Source: Streptomyces sp. CB02400
Lineage (GTDB): Bacteria; Actinomycetota; Actinomycetes; Streptomycetales; Streptomycetaceae
Assembly: GCF_001905725.1 (NCBI RefSeq)
Contig: NZ_LIWB01000011.1
Coordinates: 1-64,000 of the forward strand
Reading direction: 5' to 3'
DNA: 64,000 bases
How positions within the stretch are numbered: the first letter of the stretch is position 1; every line of letters begins with the position of its first letter. The notes below the pieces were generated by a model, which saw only the letters and a list, made by a program, of their open reading frames with translations, did not search any database and was not told where the DNA came from. Positions 26,552-36,274 of the stretch are shown here, piece by piece. The position numbers and the translations under genes are program-made.

Positions 26552-27868
26552 ATGAACAACCCGCGCATCCGCCCCGCTCTGCGCAGAAGGCCGCTCCTGC
26601 TCGCGGTCTCCGCCCTGGCCCTGCTGGCCCCGCTGACCGCCTGCGGCGGCTCCGACACCGCCGAGGGCGACGGCAAGACCCTGCGCCTGTGGCACTACGA
26701 GCAGGAGGACGGGGCCCTGAGCAAGGCGTGGGACGCGGCGATAGCCGAGTTCAAGAAGACCCACCCCGACGTGAAGGTCGTCTTCGAGCGCAAGACGTTC
26801 GAGCAGATCCAGCAGAACGCGGGCATGATCCTCAACTCCGACAAGGCGCCCGACGTCATGGAGTACAACAAGGGCAACGCCACCACCGGACAGCTCGCCA
26901 AGCAGGGGCTGCTCACCGACCTCACCTCGGTCGTCAAGGAACACGGCTGGGACAGGAAGATCAGCGACAGCGCCTCCGTCACCGCCCGCTACAACGCCAA
27001 GGGCGAGATGGGCGGCGAGAAGTGGTACGGCGTACCGAACTACGGTGAGTTCGTCCTCACCTACTACAACGACGACCTGTTCAAGAAGCACAACGTCGCC
27101 AAGCCCACCGACTTCGCGAGCTTCGAGGCCGCGCTGGCGAAGTTCAAGGCCGCCGGCATCACCCCGCTCGCCAACGCCGGCAACGACCACCCCGCCGGCC
27201 ACTGGCTCTACCTGTTCGCCCTGTCCAAGGCGAACAACACGTGGGTCGACAACTACCAGCGCTACCTGGGCAAGGTCGACTTCCACGGCCCCGAGATGAC
27301 CTACGCCGTGGACAAGTACCAGGAGTGGCTCGACAAGGGCTACTTCGACAAGAAGGACGTCGGCCTCAAGGGCAACGACATGACCGAGCAGTTCGTCTCG
27401 GCCAAGCGCCCCATCATGGTCGGCGGCAACTGGTGGTTCGGCAGCCTGACCACCGACATCACGAACTTCGAATGGTCCACCGCCCCCTACCCGGGCAGCG
27501 AGAGGACCCTCGGCTCCGGCGGCAACAACTGGGTCATCCCCACCAAGGCGAAGAACAAGAAGCTCGCCGAGGACTTCATCGACATCACCATGTCCGACAA
27601 GATCCAGAAGCTGATCGGTGAGGAAGGCAACGTCCCGCTCGCCGCCAAGCCGGCCGACATCACCAACCCCAAGTCCCGCCAGCTGACCGAAGCCTTCGCG
27701 CAGATCCAGGAGAACGACGGCCTGGCCTTCTACCCCGACTGGCCGGTCGCCGGGTACTACGACACGTGGGTCGCCGCCACGCAGAACCTCATGAACGGCG
27801 GGAAGGCCGAATCCGTCCTCGACGAACTGGCGGCCCCCTACGAGAAGTACCGCGCGACCAGGCCCTGA
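26552..27868 (+). CDS. ABC sugar transporter, substrate-binding lipoprotein
   Basis: The 438-residue precursor has a lipoprotein signal: a charged N-terminus, a hydrophobic stretch and the lipobox LTAC with Cys31 as the lipidation site. A CUT1-type binding protein follows (TLRLWHYEQEDG, EYNKGNATTGQLAKQG, GGNWWFGS). GAGGAAA precedes the ATG at 26552. It starts 44 bp after the glucosidase. With the two permeases it forms an importer whose likely ligands are the isomalto-oligosaccharides released by the GH49 enzyme. Confidence 0.92.
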   Translation: MNNPRIRPALRRRPLLLAVSALALLAPLTACGGSDTAEGDGKTLRLWHYEQEDGALSKAWDAAIAEFKKTHPDVKVVFERKTFEQIQQNAGMILNSDKAPDVMEYNKGNATTGQLAKQGLLTDLTSVVKEHGWDRKISDSASVTARYNAKGEMGGEKWYGVPNYGEFVLTYYNDDLFKKHNVAKPTDFASFEAALAKFKAAGITPLANAGNDHPAGHWLYLFALSKANNTWVDNYQRYLGKVDFHGPEMTYAVDKYQEWLDKGYFDKKDVGLKGNDMTEQFVSAKRPIMVGGNWWFGSLTTDITNFEWSTAPYPGSERTLGSGGNNWVIPTKAKNKKLAEDFIDITMSDKIQKLIGEEGNVPLAAKPADITNPKSRQLTEAFAQIQENDGLAFYPDWPVAGYYDTWVAATQNLMNGGKAESVLDELAAPYEKYRATRP

Positions 27869-27978
27869 CGTTCCCGCCCCGGCCGTCACCTCGTCGCACC
27901 GCCGGCCGGCAACCACGCGTTCCGGGGACGGCTGCCCGGGCCCACCGCGGCAGCCGTCCCGCCCAACCAGGAGCAACA

Positions 27979-28872
27979 GTGAAAACCAAACGTCACCCGC
28001 GGTCCACGGGCTATGCCGTCTTCCTCGCGCCGGGCCTGCTGTTGAGTCTGCTCTTCCTCGTCGTCCCGCTGGTGATGACCTTCTACTACAGCCTGACGGC
28101 GTGGCAGGGCATCGGCGACCCCACCTTCATCGGCCTGGACAACTACACACGCCTCTTCCAGGACGCCGACTTCTGGGCCTCCTTCCGCAACATCGCCTTC
28201 GTCATCATCGGCATCGCCGTCGTACCCACCCTGCTCGGCCTGTTCCTGGCCGCGCTGCTGTTCGACTACATCGGCAAGAAGCACGGTGACGGGATCGTCG
28301 GCATCTTCCGATCCGGCCTCTACCTGCCCCAGGTCATCCCCGTCGCCGTCACCGGACTGATGTGGGGATGGATCCTCGCCCCCGAAGGCGCCGTCAACAG
28401 CATCCTGGACACCATCGGACTGGGCTCCCTCGCCGAGAACTGGCTCGGCGACCCCGACCTCGCCCTCTGGGTCGTCCTCGGCGTCCTGGTCTGGATGCAG
28501 CTCGGCTACCCGCTCGTACTCTTCATGTCCGGCCTGCAGCGCATCGACCCCGAACTCTACGAGGCCGCCTCACTCGACGGCGCCTCCTGGTGGCAGCGCT
28601 TCACCCGCATCACCGTGCCCATCCTGCGGCCCGAGGTCTACGTCGTCCTCGTCACCACCACCATCGCCGGCCTGAAGGTCTTCGCCCAGATCTTCGTCCT
28701 CACCGGCGGCGGCCCCGGCAACTCGACCCTCGTCCCCGCCTACTTCGCCTACCAGAACTTCTTCGAACGCGCCGACGTCGGCTACGGATCCGCGATCTCC
28801 AGCACCATCACCCTGCTCGTGCTGATCATCGCCGGAACGATGCTCACCCGCCAGGCCCGCGAGGACGGATGA
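27979..28872 (+). CDS. ABC sugar transporter, permease 1 (CUT1)
   Basis: The 297-residue membrane protein has about six helices and the cytoplasmic EAA loop (YEAASLDGASWWQRFTRI) that contacts the ATPase. It belongs to the MalF/UgpA type. AGGAG at about 27968-27972 precedes the GTG at 27979. The stop overlaps the ATG of permease 2 (ATGA). No ATPase gene follows; the only ATPase in the locus is the truncated one at 18164-18325. Confidence 0.92.
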   Translation: MKTKRHPRSTGYAVFLAPGLLLSLLFLVVPLVMTFYYSLTAWQGIGDPTFIGLDNYTRLFQDADFWASFRNIAFVIIGIAVVPTLLGLFLAALLFDYIGKKHGDGIVGIFRSGLYLPQVIPVAVTGLMWGWILAPEGAVNSILDTIGLGSLAENWLGDPDLALWVVLGVLVWMQLGYPLVLFMSGLQRIDPELYEAASLDGASWWQRFTRITVPILRPEVYVVLVTTTIAGLKVFAQIFVLTGGGPGNSTLVPAYFAYQNFFERADVGYGSAISSTITLLVLIIAGTMLTRQAREDG

Positions 28873-29798
28873 CCATGACCACCGACACCACCACCCCAGT
28901 CACGTCCCGCACCAAGAGCACGAACACCCCCAGCCCTGCTACCCCCGGACGCCGGCTGAAGAACAGGGCACCCGGCAAGCGCGGTGCCGGCTCCTACGCC
29001 GTCGTGGCCGCGGTCACCGTCTTCGTCCTCGCTTTCCTCGCTCCCTTCGCGATCATCCTGCTCAACTCCTTCAAGACCAGCGCCGACTACCGGACCAACG
29101 GGTCACTGTCCTGGCCCGAGCGCTGGAACTGGGACATCATCGGCGATGTCTGGGAACGCGTCGACTTCACACAGAAGCTCGTCAACAGCATCCAGATCAG
29201 CCTCGGCGTCGTCCTCATCGCCGTCGTCCTGGCCCTCTTCAACGCCTACGCCATCGGCATCGGCCGCGTCCGCTGGCGCACCGCCTTCCTCGTCTTCTTC
29301 CTCGGCGTCAACGTCCTGCCGCAAGAAGGACTGGTCTACCCCGTCTACTACCTGTTCAAGGAGATGGGCCTCTACGACGGCAAACTCGGCTACACGATCC
29401 TCGTCGGCATCACCTACAGCGCCTTCGGCACCTACCTGCTGTCCTCCGTCTTCAGCAGCTTCCCCAAGGAACTCATCGAGGCCGCCTCCCTCGACGGCGC
29501 CGGCCGCTGGACCATCCTGTGGCGCATCATCCTGCCCATGAGTTGGCCCACCCTGTCGGTGATGTGCGTGTTCTTCTTCGTCTGGAGCTGGAACGAGTTC
29601 CTCTACCCCCTCGTCCTGCTCATCTCCAACGACAACCAGACCGTCCCCCTCGGCCTGTCCGTCATGCAGGGCCAGTACACCAGCGACCCCACCTCCATGA
29701 GCGCCGCAGCCCTCCTCGGCGTCGTCCCCATGGTCGTCTTCTTCCTCATCTTCCAGCGCTCCCTCACTCGCGGCGTCACCGCCGGCGCCGTCAAGTAG
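28869..29798 (+). CDS. ABC sugar transporter, permease 2 (CUT1)
   Basis: The 309-residue membrane protein has a Thr/Pro/Ser-rich N-terminal tail of about 40 residues, then six helices with the EAA loop IEAASLDGAGRWTILWRI. It is of the MalG/UgpE type. The ATG overlaps the permease 1 stop. Translation ends at 29798, just before a strong hairpin, which marks the end of the glucosidase-importer operon. Confidence 0.92.
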   Translation: MTMTTDTTTPVTSRTKSTNTPSPATPGRRLKNRAPGKRGAGSYAVVAAVTVFVLAFLAPFAIILLNSFKTSADYRTNGSLSWPERWNWDIIGDVWERVDFTQKLVNSIQISLGVVLIAVVLALFNAYAIGIGRVRWRTAFLVFFLGVNVLPQEGLVYPVYYLFKEMGLYDGKLGYTILVGITYSAFGTYLLSSVFSSFPKELIEAASLDGAGRWTILWRIILPMSWPTLSVMCVFFFVWSWNEFLYPLVLLISNDNQTVPLGLSVMQGQYTSDPTSMSAAALLGVVPMVVFFLIFQRSLTRGVTAGAVK

Positions 29799-29822
29799 TC
29801 CTCCCACCGGGGTCCCATGCCG

Positions 29823-29864
29823 CCCCGGATCCGGCTCGCACCTGCCCCGCCGCCGGATCCGGGG
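29823..29864 (+). terminator. Strong hairpin terminator after the sugar operon
   Basis: CCCCGGATCCGGC (29823-29835) pairs perfectly with GCCGGATCCGGGG (29852-29864) across a 16-base loop, starting 24 bp after the permease stop. Only TT follows, so it is a T-poor Streptomyces-type terminator. It may also shield the locus from downstream transcription. Confidence 0.7.
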
Positions 29865-29908
29865 TTCAACCATCCTCCAGCGATGCCGATCAGACCCACG
29901 CACAGGCC

Positions 29909-30289
29909 GTGGACGCGACGGCGTTCTCGTCGTACGAGGACTTGTCGGACGCACTCGGCCTCGAGATCGAAGGAGACAGCGAGACAGGCAGGGTCAGGGC
30001 CCAGCTCGTCCTGCCGTTCAGCGGAGAGGCCACCGTGAGCACGGCTGTCGCAGCCGTCTCCGCCAATCGCATCGCCTTCACCGACTTCAGCGTCACGCAG
30101 GGACAACTGCCGGCTGCGGGACAGGCTCTGCTCGCAAAGGTTCTTGCCGAACCCATTCCGCTGCGCAACATTCCCGAGGGTCTGCACCTGCGATCGGTGA
30201 CTGTCGCGCCGAGCGGGCTCAATGCGCACTTCACCGGTGACACGGTGACCTTCCGGCCGGCCGCCGCCACTGCGTCCATTTCCGTGTGA
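29909..30289 (+). pseudogene. 5'-truncated LmeA/DUF2993 phospholipid-binding protein
   Basis: The 126 residues match the C-terminal half of DUF2993 (LmeA-like) proteins: AVDATAFSSYEDLSDALG, QLVLPFSGEATVS, LPLRNIPEGLHL-type segment and VTVAPSGLNAHFTGD. Full proteins have about 230-260 residues with an N-terminal membrane anchor. Here the frame merges upstream into the terminator region without a start, so the 5' half has been lost. It lies between the sugar operon and repeat R1 copy B. Confidence 0.65.
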
Positions 30290-30368
30290 GGGGCGGGCCA
30301 GGGCCGCTGGTCCTGGCGGAGACGCCTATGTCGGCTGCGGGCCCGGTTCGGCTCGGATCACACAGGTG

Positions 30369-30802
30369 CCGGGTGTATTGAACACTTTCCAGGTCGATGC
30401 GGAAGATGGCTCCGTGCTCGAGGAAGTGCCTGCCTGCCGCATCGTCAGATAAGTCAGCATCTGGTCAGCATGAGCCCTCGAGCATTCCGAGACGGTCGCC
30501 CCAACAGGCGCCTTTACAGGACGAAAACCCAAGTGAGAAGCCTCCCTGTCAGGCCGGAGCGATGTTCCTCACAAACATCGAACGGGGGTGTCGGTGTAAA
30601 GTCGAGGACGCCCTTGACCTGCAGAAAGCAGGCAGGGAGCCGTCTCGGAGGAGTCCGAAGTGCTGCGTACTCTGTTCAAGCCCAAGATCTAGCATCTGGA
30701 CGTTTGTGCAGGTCAGAGGCGCAGTGGGGTCGCTCAGGTCAGCAAATGGTCAGCATGGGGTGCGAAGGCGTCCTGGCTTGCTGACCTGGTGACCGCCGCG
30801 GT
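30369..30802. repeat. Direct repeat R1, copy B
   Basis: This is the second copy of the 16749-17200 repeat, in the same orientation, with long identical stretches near CTTGACCTGCAGAAAGCAGG and GGTCAGCAAATGGTCAGCATG and a diverged middle third. The micro-frame is at 30660-30692 (LRTLFKPKI, one substitution), preceded by GGAGGAG. Here no integrase follows. The two copies enclose the dextran locus. Confidence 0.7.
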
Positions 30803-30835
30803 GGGTGCCGGGGGCAGGCCGGGGGCCCGCCCTTC

Positions 30836-31588
30836 TCAGCGCCGGCGACGACTGGCGAGTACCGCGAGAGTGAGCATGCCCGTCACCACGGGTAGTCCGG
30901 CCAGCAGGGTGACGGGGTGAAGCACCGTATCGGCGTACGGGTTCGGCTCGGGGTCGAGGCGTGTCGGGATCTCGCCCATGGCCAGCGCGGTGAAGAAGAT
31001 CACGACCCCCAGGAAGAAGCCCAGCAGCCCCACGAGAACGGCCATCTGCAGCATCGAGGCGAGTCCCTGCCACCTTCGGCCGTCCGTCCCACCCGTCTCG
31101 CCCTCGGCCCAGCGGACTTCGCGGACGGGTCTCCAGTACCTCCCGTACACGAAGAACAAGGTGAGCAGCAGGAAGAGGAGCCCCACGGAGACGATCATCC
31201 CGTAGAACCCGGCGTTCTCGTCCTCCCAGCCCACCGCGGCAACGACGTTGGGCCCGACGAGGGCGGCCGGCATGACGATCCACCAGGCCAGATAGGTCCG
31301 GACTGCCTCGGTCCAGCGGACCCTGGACCTGCCGACGATCTCGTAGTTGGTGGTCGTCCTGACGGAGAAGAGCCCACTCTCATCGCTGTACCCGGCTTGC
31401 CGCACGTAGTACCGACTGAGCGGAACAACCGGCAGGATGACCATGAACCAGCAGGTGGCGAAGAACCCGCCGCTCTCATCGGCACGGGAATTGTGGAGCA
31501 GCATCGTGCCGATCGCGTTGTAGGTCCCTAGTTCGGGGAGGTCTTCGTCGTGGGCCAGGGGATACAGGGGGTCGGCCATGAGGAGCAT
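30836..31588 (-). CDS. Hypothetical membrane protein
   Basis: The 250-residue protein has an N-terminal domain of about 95 residues with YNAIGTMLLHNSRADESG and a Cys/Phe-rich segment, followed by four hydrophobic helices (WWIVMPAALVGPNVVAAVGW, FYGMIVSVGLLFLLLTLFF, MLQMAVLVGLLGFFLGVVIF, VTLLAGLPVVTGMLTLAVLA) and a short Arg-rich C-terminus. I do not recognise a family. An alternative ATG at 31579 would drop three residues. It ends about 34 bp past R1 copy B, so it may have entered with the element. Confidence 0.6.
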   Translation of the reverse strand: MLLMADPLYPLAHDEDLPELGTYNAIGTMLLHNSRADESGGFFATCWFMVILPVVPLSRYYVRQAGYSDESGLFSVRTTTNYEIVGRSRVRWTEAVRTYLAWWIVMPAALVGPNVVAAVGWEDENAGFYGMIVSVGLLFLLLTLFFVYGRYWRPVREVRWAEGETGGTDGRRWQGLASMLQMAVLVGLLGFFLGVVIFFTALAMGEIPTRLDPEPNPYADTVLHPVTLLAGLPVVTGMLTLAVLASRRRR

Positions 31589-31739
31589 GGTATTCGTCCC
31601 GCGTCAGTCGCCAAGTCCAAACGCTCCTGCCGCCGCCAACGCCGGACCCTCGCCCTCTTCGCCGAAGGTCCGTGCGTCGCCGGGGAGTTGGGCCCGCCTC
31701 AGCCGGGTCAGGCGCGCCGGGTGACGTCGAAACGAGTCT

Positions 31740-32239
31740 TCATCCGGCGCAGCAGGAGGCGGCGACGGTGCCCTGCATCGTGCCGCCGATGTTGTTGAAC
31801 GGCCGCCAGCCCGAGCCGGGCGGGGCGGTGGCGTGCTGGACCTGGTTGACGCTGTTCAGGCCGAACAGGTCGATGCGCTCTTCGCGGGCTGACGCCGCCG
31901 CCACGCCGCTGCGGATCTCGGTGGTCTCGTTGGTCTTGGACCAGCTGCCGCCCCGGCCGCTGCCGTTGATGCAGGACCTGCGGTAGACGGTGGATCCGCC
32001 CCCGACCCCGTAGACGGTGTGCCGGTCGGGCTTGCCGGAGATGATCGCCGGGTCGAGGACCAGGCCCCCGCCCAGGTCCCCCAGTCGCCCCAGCCGCTGG
32101 ACTCGTTCCAGGAGCGGTAGACGATCTGGTTCTTCGTCCCGCGCGCCACCACGGTGATACGGTCGCCCGTCCGTGATGCCGCGCTCGGCACCGACAGGAT
32201 CGTCCCGCCGACGTCCTCCCAGTCACTCCACGTCCCCAT
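31740..32239 (-). pseudogene. Remnant of a PLL-like lectin/beta-propeller protein with a frameshift
   Basis: The first 45 residues (GTWSDWEDVGGTILSVPSAA, then RNQIVYRSW-like text) are a repeat of the PLL/tachylectin-type propeller. The frame is lost in the run ACTGGGGGACCTGG near 32085. Adding one G restores GDLGGGLVLDPAIISGKPDR and continues to a natural end TVAASCCAG-stop at 31740. The 5' part with the other propeller blades is missing. It was probably part of a secreted carbohydrate-binding protein, now broken at the boundary with the integrase remnant. Confidence 0.55.
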
Positions 32240-32362
32240 GGTGCGGTGCGCTCCCCTTCATGCCGTGTACGGCACCGTGTGCCGCCGGCGTCCCGGTCAC
32301 GGACGCCGCCGCAAGCGATGCTGCGGCGCACCGGGACACACCACGAAAACGGAGTGATCCAT

Positions 32363-32958
32363 TCAGGCGAGGGCGCGGACGCGCCGGCGTTCCATCGGCT
32401 CCGTGTAGTACCCGCTCGGCCCCCGCGGCAGATACCCCTCCTTCGTCGTGCCGTGCTTCTCCTCATAGCGTTCGATCGCCTCCCGTACCGAGCGGGGCAG
32501 CGGCACCTCCCGGAACTCCCCAAGCTCGCGGTGCTTCAGCTTCGCGGGCCGGTGCGTGTTGGAGTGGATCTGCTGGTGCACCCGGTACACGCCGTCCGCC
32601 ACCACGTTGTTGACGTTCACGGCCCGCGCTTCGCCGTTGCGCAGTCCGCACCCCGCCATCATCACGATCTCCAGAGCAAGATCGTCACCCGCGACAGCCA
32701 GAGCCTGCTTCAGATGGGCCAGGTCCGGAATGACCCCCCTCTCCCGGACGTACTCCGGCTCGTACACCCCCTTGACCGGGTCATCCGCCATCGCCCCTTT
32801 GTCGTATGCGTCCCGCAGAATCGCCTTGAGGGTGCGCAGGATGTTGACCTGATTCCCCCGGCCAACACCGTCGGCCTCCAACTCGTGCACCGCGTCGCCC
32901 TGGCACAGCCGCAGCCCTTGAAGAACGACCCCATACCGCGAGCGAGCTGACGAGCCAC
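32363..32958 (-). pseudogene. Tyrosine integrase remnant (copy 2), truncated and frameshifted
   Basis: The coding order is: an N-terminal piece in one frame (ARQLARGMGSFFKGCGC), then a jump to another frame with the core-binding domain (NILRTLKAILRDAYDKGAMA) and the first half of the catalytic domain (CGLRNGEARAVNVNNVVAD up to YTEPMERRRVRAL). The C-terminal part with HxxR and the nucleophile Tyr is missing. The copy at 17235 lacks exactly the core-binding part present here. Sequence identity shows common origin. It cannot be functional. Confidence 0.72.
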
Positions 32959-33218
32959 GTAGCGAACCTTCCGAGGGGGAGCCAGGCACCCCGCTCAGGG
33001 GGTGCCAAGTCCCGGTCCGGATGCTCGTGTTCACGTCGGCATGGAACTGCCACCGCAGCGCCCGGCCCCCTGGACGAAGCGGCCCATCCGTAGAACACGG
33101 AGCGGAGAAGGGGGAGAGGCGGTGGCCGAGTACCGGCACCACGGCCCTGCTCCGTCGCCCCTGGACCTCGGACCGCCCAGCCCTGCCCTCCCGGCCTCGG
33201 CAGTGGCGCCTGCCGCCT

Positions 33219-34535
33219 TCAGCGGCCGATGCCCGTCCCGTAGAGGTCGAAGGTGCCCATGTCGTTGCACGTGACGTCGCGCAGGGCGCACTCCTCGCCC
33301 GGGTTGTTCACGCCGTCCGACCGCAGTTGGGTGACGATGAGGCGGGCGGCCCGTGCCGCGGAGTCCTCGCCGTCCTGCGGGAACACGGCCGCCCACCGCC
33401 AGCGTTCGCGTTGCTGCCAGCCGATCTCGTGCATCGCCGCGGTCTTTTCGGCGGAGTCGTGTTCGGCACGGTCGTAACGGAAGAGCCGCAGACCGCTGTC
33501 CGGCTCGAAGGCGATCTGCACGGTGTCCCGGCCGCGGTGGGTGATCACGAAGCCGGCCCAGTTCTCGCCGACCTGGGCGGGGAGGTGTTCCACGAACGAG
33601 TGGAGCATCAGCCCGAGAGCGTCCTGGAGGTGGTCCGGACCCAGGGCCAGCCGACCGCCGGGGTATACGTCGGGCCCCCAGCCGGAACCGCCGCGGTCGA
33701 GCTGCCACAGGTAGGGCAGAGAATGGAAGTCCGACGGCTCGTCGGCACTCCACGACCCGCCCCACTTGAAGTCGCGGTGTTCCTCTTCTTCCAGTTCCCC
33801 GGTGTCGTGCACCTCGAGCAGGGCTCCGTGGCGGTCGCCGCTGAGGATCAGCAGTCGCCGCTCGTTGCGCCAGCGGATGTTCGGCCCTTCGGCGGAGCCG
33901 CCGAACAGGGTGGGGCTGCCGATGCGGCCGACGACGGCGTCGAAGAGGTCGCCGAAGGCGGTCCTGCGCTGGGCGAGGGTGGCTCCCGGCTCGTAGGACA
34001 GCACCCGTGCCCGCTCGCCGGGCTTGCCGGTGTCGTGCAGTGACTCGGCCGTGTCCGCGGCGTCGGCGTGGCGGGGCGGGACGGGATGCAGGGCCAGCCA
34101 GCTGGCACGTCGGCTGCTCTGGAAGATCAGGGTGTGGTGCTCGCCGCGCCAGCGCAGACCGGGGGCGCCGCCGCAGTCCTCGTAGCGCACCGGGTTCCCA
34201 ACCGCGGCGAGGGCACGAGCCAGCCCGGCTATCCGGTCGCCGGCGGCGCCTCCCGGCCGGGACCGGTAGGCGTGGGTCAGCAGGTGGACCTGGCCGGTGG
34301 TGTACCGGGTGGACTCGAAGCCGAGCTTGCCCGCCTCAAGGACCAACGAGATACCCGCACGGCCCGAGACGAGCGTCACCCGGCCGTCGCCTGCCCCGCC
34401 GCACTCCCAGCCGGGGCGGGCAGCCGCCCATTCCTTCACTGAGGCCAACTCCCAGTCTCCGAAGTCGGCTTCCAGCAGTTCGGCCACCGTGTGGACGGCG
34501 TCTTCATGGCTGTCGTGTGAGTAGCTGTCGGTCAT
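33219..34535 (-). CDS. Conserved-looking hypothetical protein
   Basis: The 438-residue soluble protein starts at ATG 34535 (TDSYSHDSHEDAVHTVAELL). It contains two related halves, each with an RWR segment before a hydrophobic strand (GLRWRGEHHTLIFQ and NIRWRNERRLLILSG), which suggests an internal duplication. The C-terminal third (WAGFVITHRGRDTVQIAFE, WRWAAVFPQDG) is rich in Trp and charged residues. No signal peptide, membrane helix or known motif is seen. It resembles actinobacterial proteins of unknown function of the DUF6301 kind, but I cannot name it with certainty. Confidence 0.65.
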   Translation of the reverse strand: MTDSYSHDSHEDAVHTVAELLEADFGDWELASVKEWAAARPGWECGGAGDGRVTLVSGRAGISLVLEAGKLGFESTRYTTGQVHLLTHAYRSRPGGAAGDRIAGLARALAAVGNPVRYEDCGGAPGLRWRGEHHTLIFQSSRRASWLALHPVPPRHADAADTAESLHDTGKPGERARVLSYEPGATLAQRRTAFGDLFDAVVGRIGSPTLFGGSAEGPNIRWRNERRLLILSGDRHGALLEVHDTGELEEEEHRDFKWGGSWSADEPSDFHSLPYLWQLDRGGSGWGPDVYPGGRLALGPDHLQDALGLMLHSFVEHLPAQVGENWAGFVITHRGRDTVQIAFEPDSGLRLFRYDRAEHDSAEKTAAMHEIGWQQRERWRWAAVFPQDGEDSAARAARLIVTQLRSDGVNNPGEECALRDVTCNDMGTFDLYGTGIGR

Positions 34536-34926
34536 GCGGACGATGTTGGCATGCCGGGCCGGCATCGGGTGCGGTGGCCCCGCAGGACGACGACCCGGGG
34601 CAGCGGCGGGGGACTCGCACGGCAGGCCCGGGGCAGCCGGCACGCTCACGCTCACCCCTCGTGGCAAGGATGCGCGCAGCGTGCCGCGGTGGGCGGGCAC
34701 GTGACGGATGTCCGCCGCCTACACGTCGGTGTGACGTCCCGCACGGTGTGCCGCTGGAACGCCTCGTTGCCCGGCGCGGCCTGGTCGCGCGTGAAGCCGA
34801 CGCCGGCCTGGGGCTGGTCGGGTGTGGACGTCGACGACCCTGGCGTTGCCTGATCCTCTTCCGTTCCCCCACCTAATACTCCGGCAGCGGCTCGTGTTCT
34901 GAGCTGGAGATTGTCGTTGTCCTGGC
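34536..34926. other. Intergenic region with nothing recognised
   Basis: About 390 bp are GC-rich with no frame that has protein-like composition. The last 60 bp (CCTAATACTCCGGCAGCGGC) probably include the left end of the chimeric insertion-sequence remnant that follows. Confidence 0.35.
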
Positions 34927-35706
34927 ATGGAGGGCATGACTGAAGTCGGTTGTCGGGCTGACGAGTTGGAGTCGGTGTTCGCCCGGGTGGCGGGCCGGTT
35001 CACTCGGGCGGATCTGCGGTGGCGGATGACGGGACTACGTCCGCGGTCTGCTGGGACGGGCGACACGGAAGAACGGCTGGCAGCTCGCGGAATGGGCAGG
35101 CCACCGCACCCCCGACGGCTTTCAGCGGCTGCTGAACAGCAGCGTCTGGGACGCGGACGCCCCGCGTGACGACGTCCGTGCCTACGTCGCCGAGCGGCTC
35201 GGACCGAACGGAGTGCTGATCATCGACGACACCGGGTTCATCAAGAAGGGCACCACCTCGGCCGGGGTCGGCCGACAATGCACCGGCACCTCGGGAAAGA
35301 TCGACAACTACCAGATCGGGGTGTTCGCCGCCTATACCACCAGCTCGGGCCGGGCCCTGGTGGACCGGGAGCTCTCCCTGCCCAAAGCCTGGACCTCCGA
35401 CCGCGACCGCTGCCGGGCGGCGAAGCTGCACGCCGACAAAGGCTACGCCTATGACCATCTGCGCCATTGGCTCCGCAAGCGGGGTATCCGCCACTGCATC
35501 GCCGCAAAGGGATCGAGTCCTCCCAGCGGCTCGGCCGCCACCGATGGGTTGTTGAGAGGACCGTGTCCTGGCTCGCCGGCTGCCGTCGGCTTCACCGCCG
35601 CTACGAACGCAAGGCAGAACATTTCCTCGCCTTCGTCGGCATAGCCGCAGCCCTCATTTGTCACCGCCGGCTCGTCCGTGTGGACGGGCCTCACCAGTCA
35701 GTGTGA
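34927..35706 (+). pseudogene. Chimeric, frameshifted transposase (IS701-type front, IS5-type back)
   Basis: The first part is IS701-like: ADELESVFARVAGRFTRADL, and after one extra G near 35029 the frame resumes DYVRGLLGRATRKNGWQLAE to VDRELSLPKAWTSDRDRCRA. At about 35425 it switches to an IS5/IS4-like C-terminus (KLHADKGYAYDHLRHWL). After a missing G near 35513 it continues GIESSQRLGRHRWVVERTVS to the end. Two frameshifts and a fusion of unrelated families make it non-functional. It records recombination between two elements. Confidence 0.72.
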
Positions 35707-36234
35707 GGTTCCGACACTGCTGACCCAGACACCGAATGGCCTGATCTCCGGCTCGGTCTCGGTCAGCTCTGAGAGACTCCGCGCGTCGTCCAGGTCCGAC
35801 CAGGCGATGAAGCCTGGCTCGCTGTCGGCCAGAAATCCCTCGATGACCGGACCGAGGTCGTCGGAAGCCACATAGGTACCGCTGAACGGCAACGCATCCG
35901 GGGGCACAGAACCGGTCGAGCACCGGAGCCGTCCTGCCTGCTTGTCGTGCCACACGTAGAACGTCGCCACCCCGGAGAACCCCAGATCGCGGATGCGTTC
36001 CCGGATGGCAGCAGCAGTCCGCTCGAAGGCAGCCACCACCTCGGCAACGGACAACGAATTCCTGTCCTCGTCCGCCGCACCCAGTGACCAGGAGTTGGTC
36101 TCCCACTCCACCTGCCGGTCAGCCGACTCCAGCACCAGAGGCTCGTCCGCCACCTCGGCAATCCACGTCAACAGCACCACAGCAGTGTCCCTGCATAGCT
36201 CGACCTGTGAAGCGCCAAAAGAAACGACGTCCAA
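35698..36234 (-). CDS. Hypothetical protein
   Basis: The 178-residue acidic soluble protein starts at a TTG (DVVSFGASQVELCRDTAVVL) with AGGA about 7 bases upstream. Segments such as VVAAFERTAAAIRERIRDLG and ATFYVWHDKQAGRLRCSTGS look like genuine folded protein; the family resembles SMI1-neighbour or immunity-type proteins of Streptomyces without a clear match. Its last bases overlap the end of the transposase remnant on the other strand. Function unknown. Confidence 0.55.
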   Translation of the reverse strand: MDVVSFGASQVELCRDTAVVLLTWIAEVADEPLVLESADRQVEWETNSWSLGAADEDRNSLSVAEVVAAFERTAAAIRERIRDLGFSGVATFYVWHDKQAGRLRCSTGSVPPDALPFSGTYVASDDLGPVIEGFLADSEPGFIAWSDLDDARSLSELTETEPEIRPFGVWVSSVGTSH

Positions 36235-36274
36235 AGCCGTCCTGTCGTGGTCCGAGCGGCCTTAACGTCGTGCC

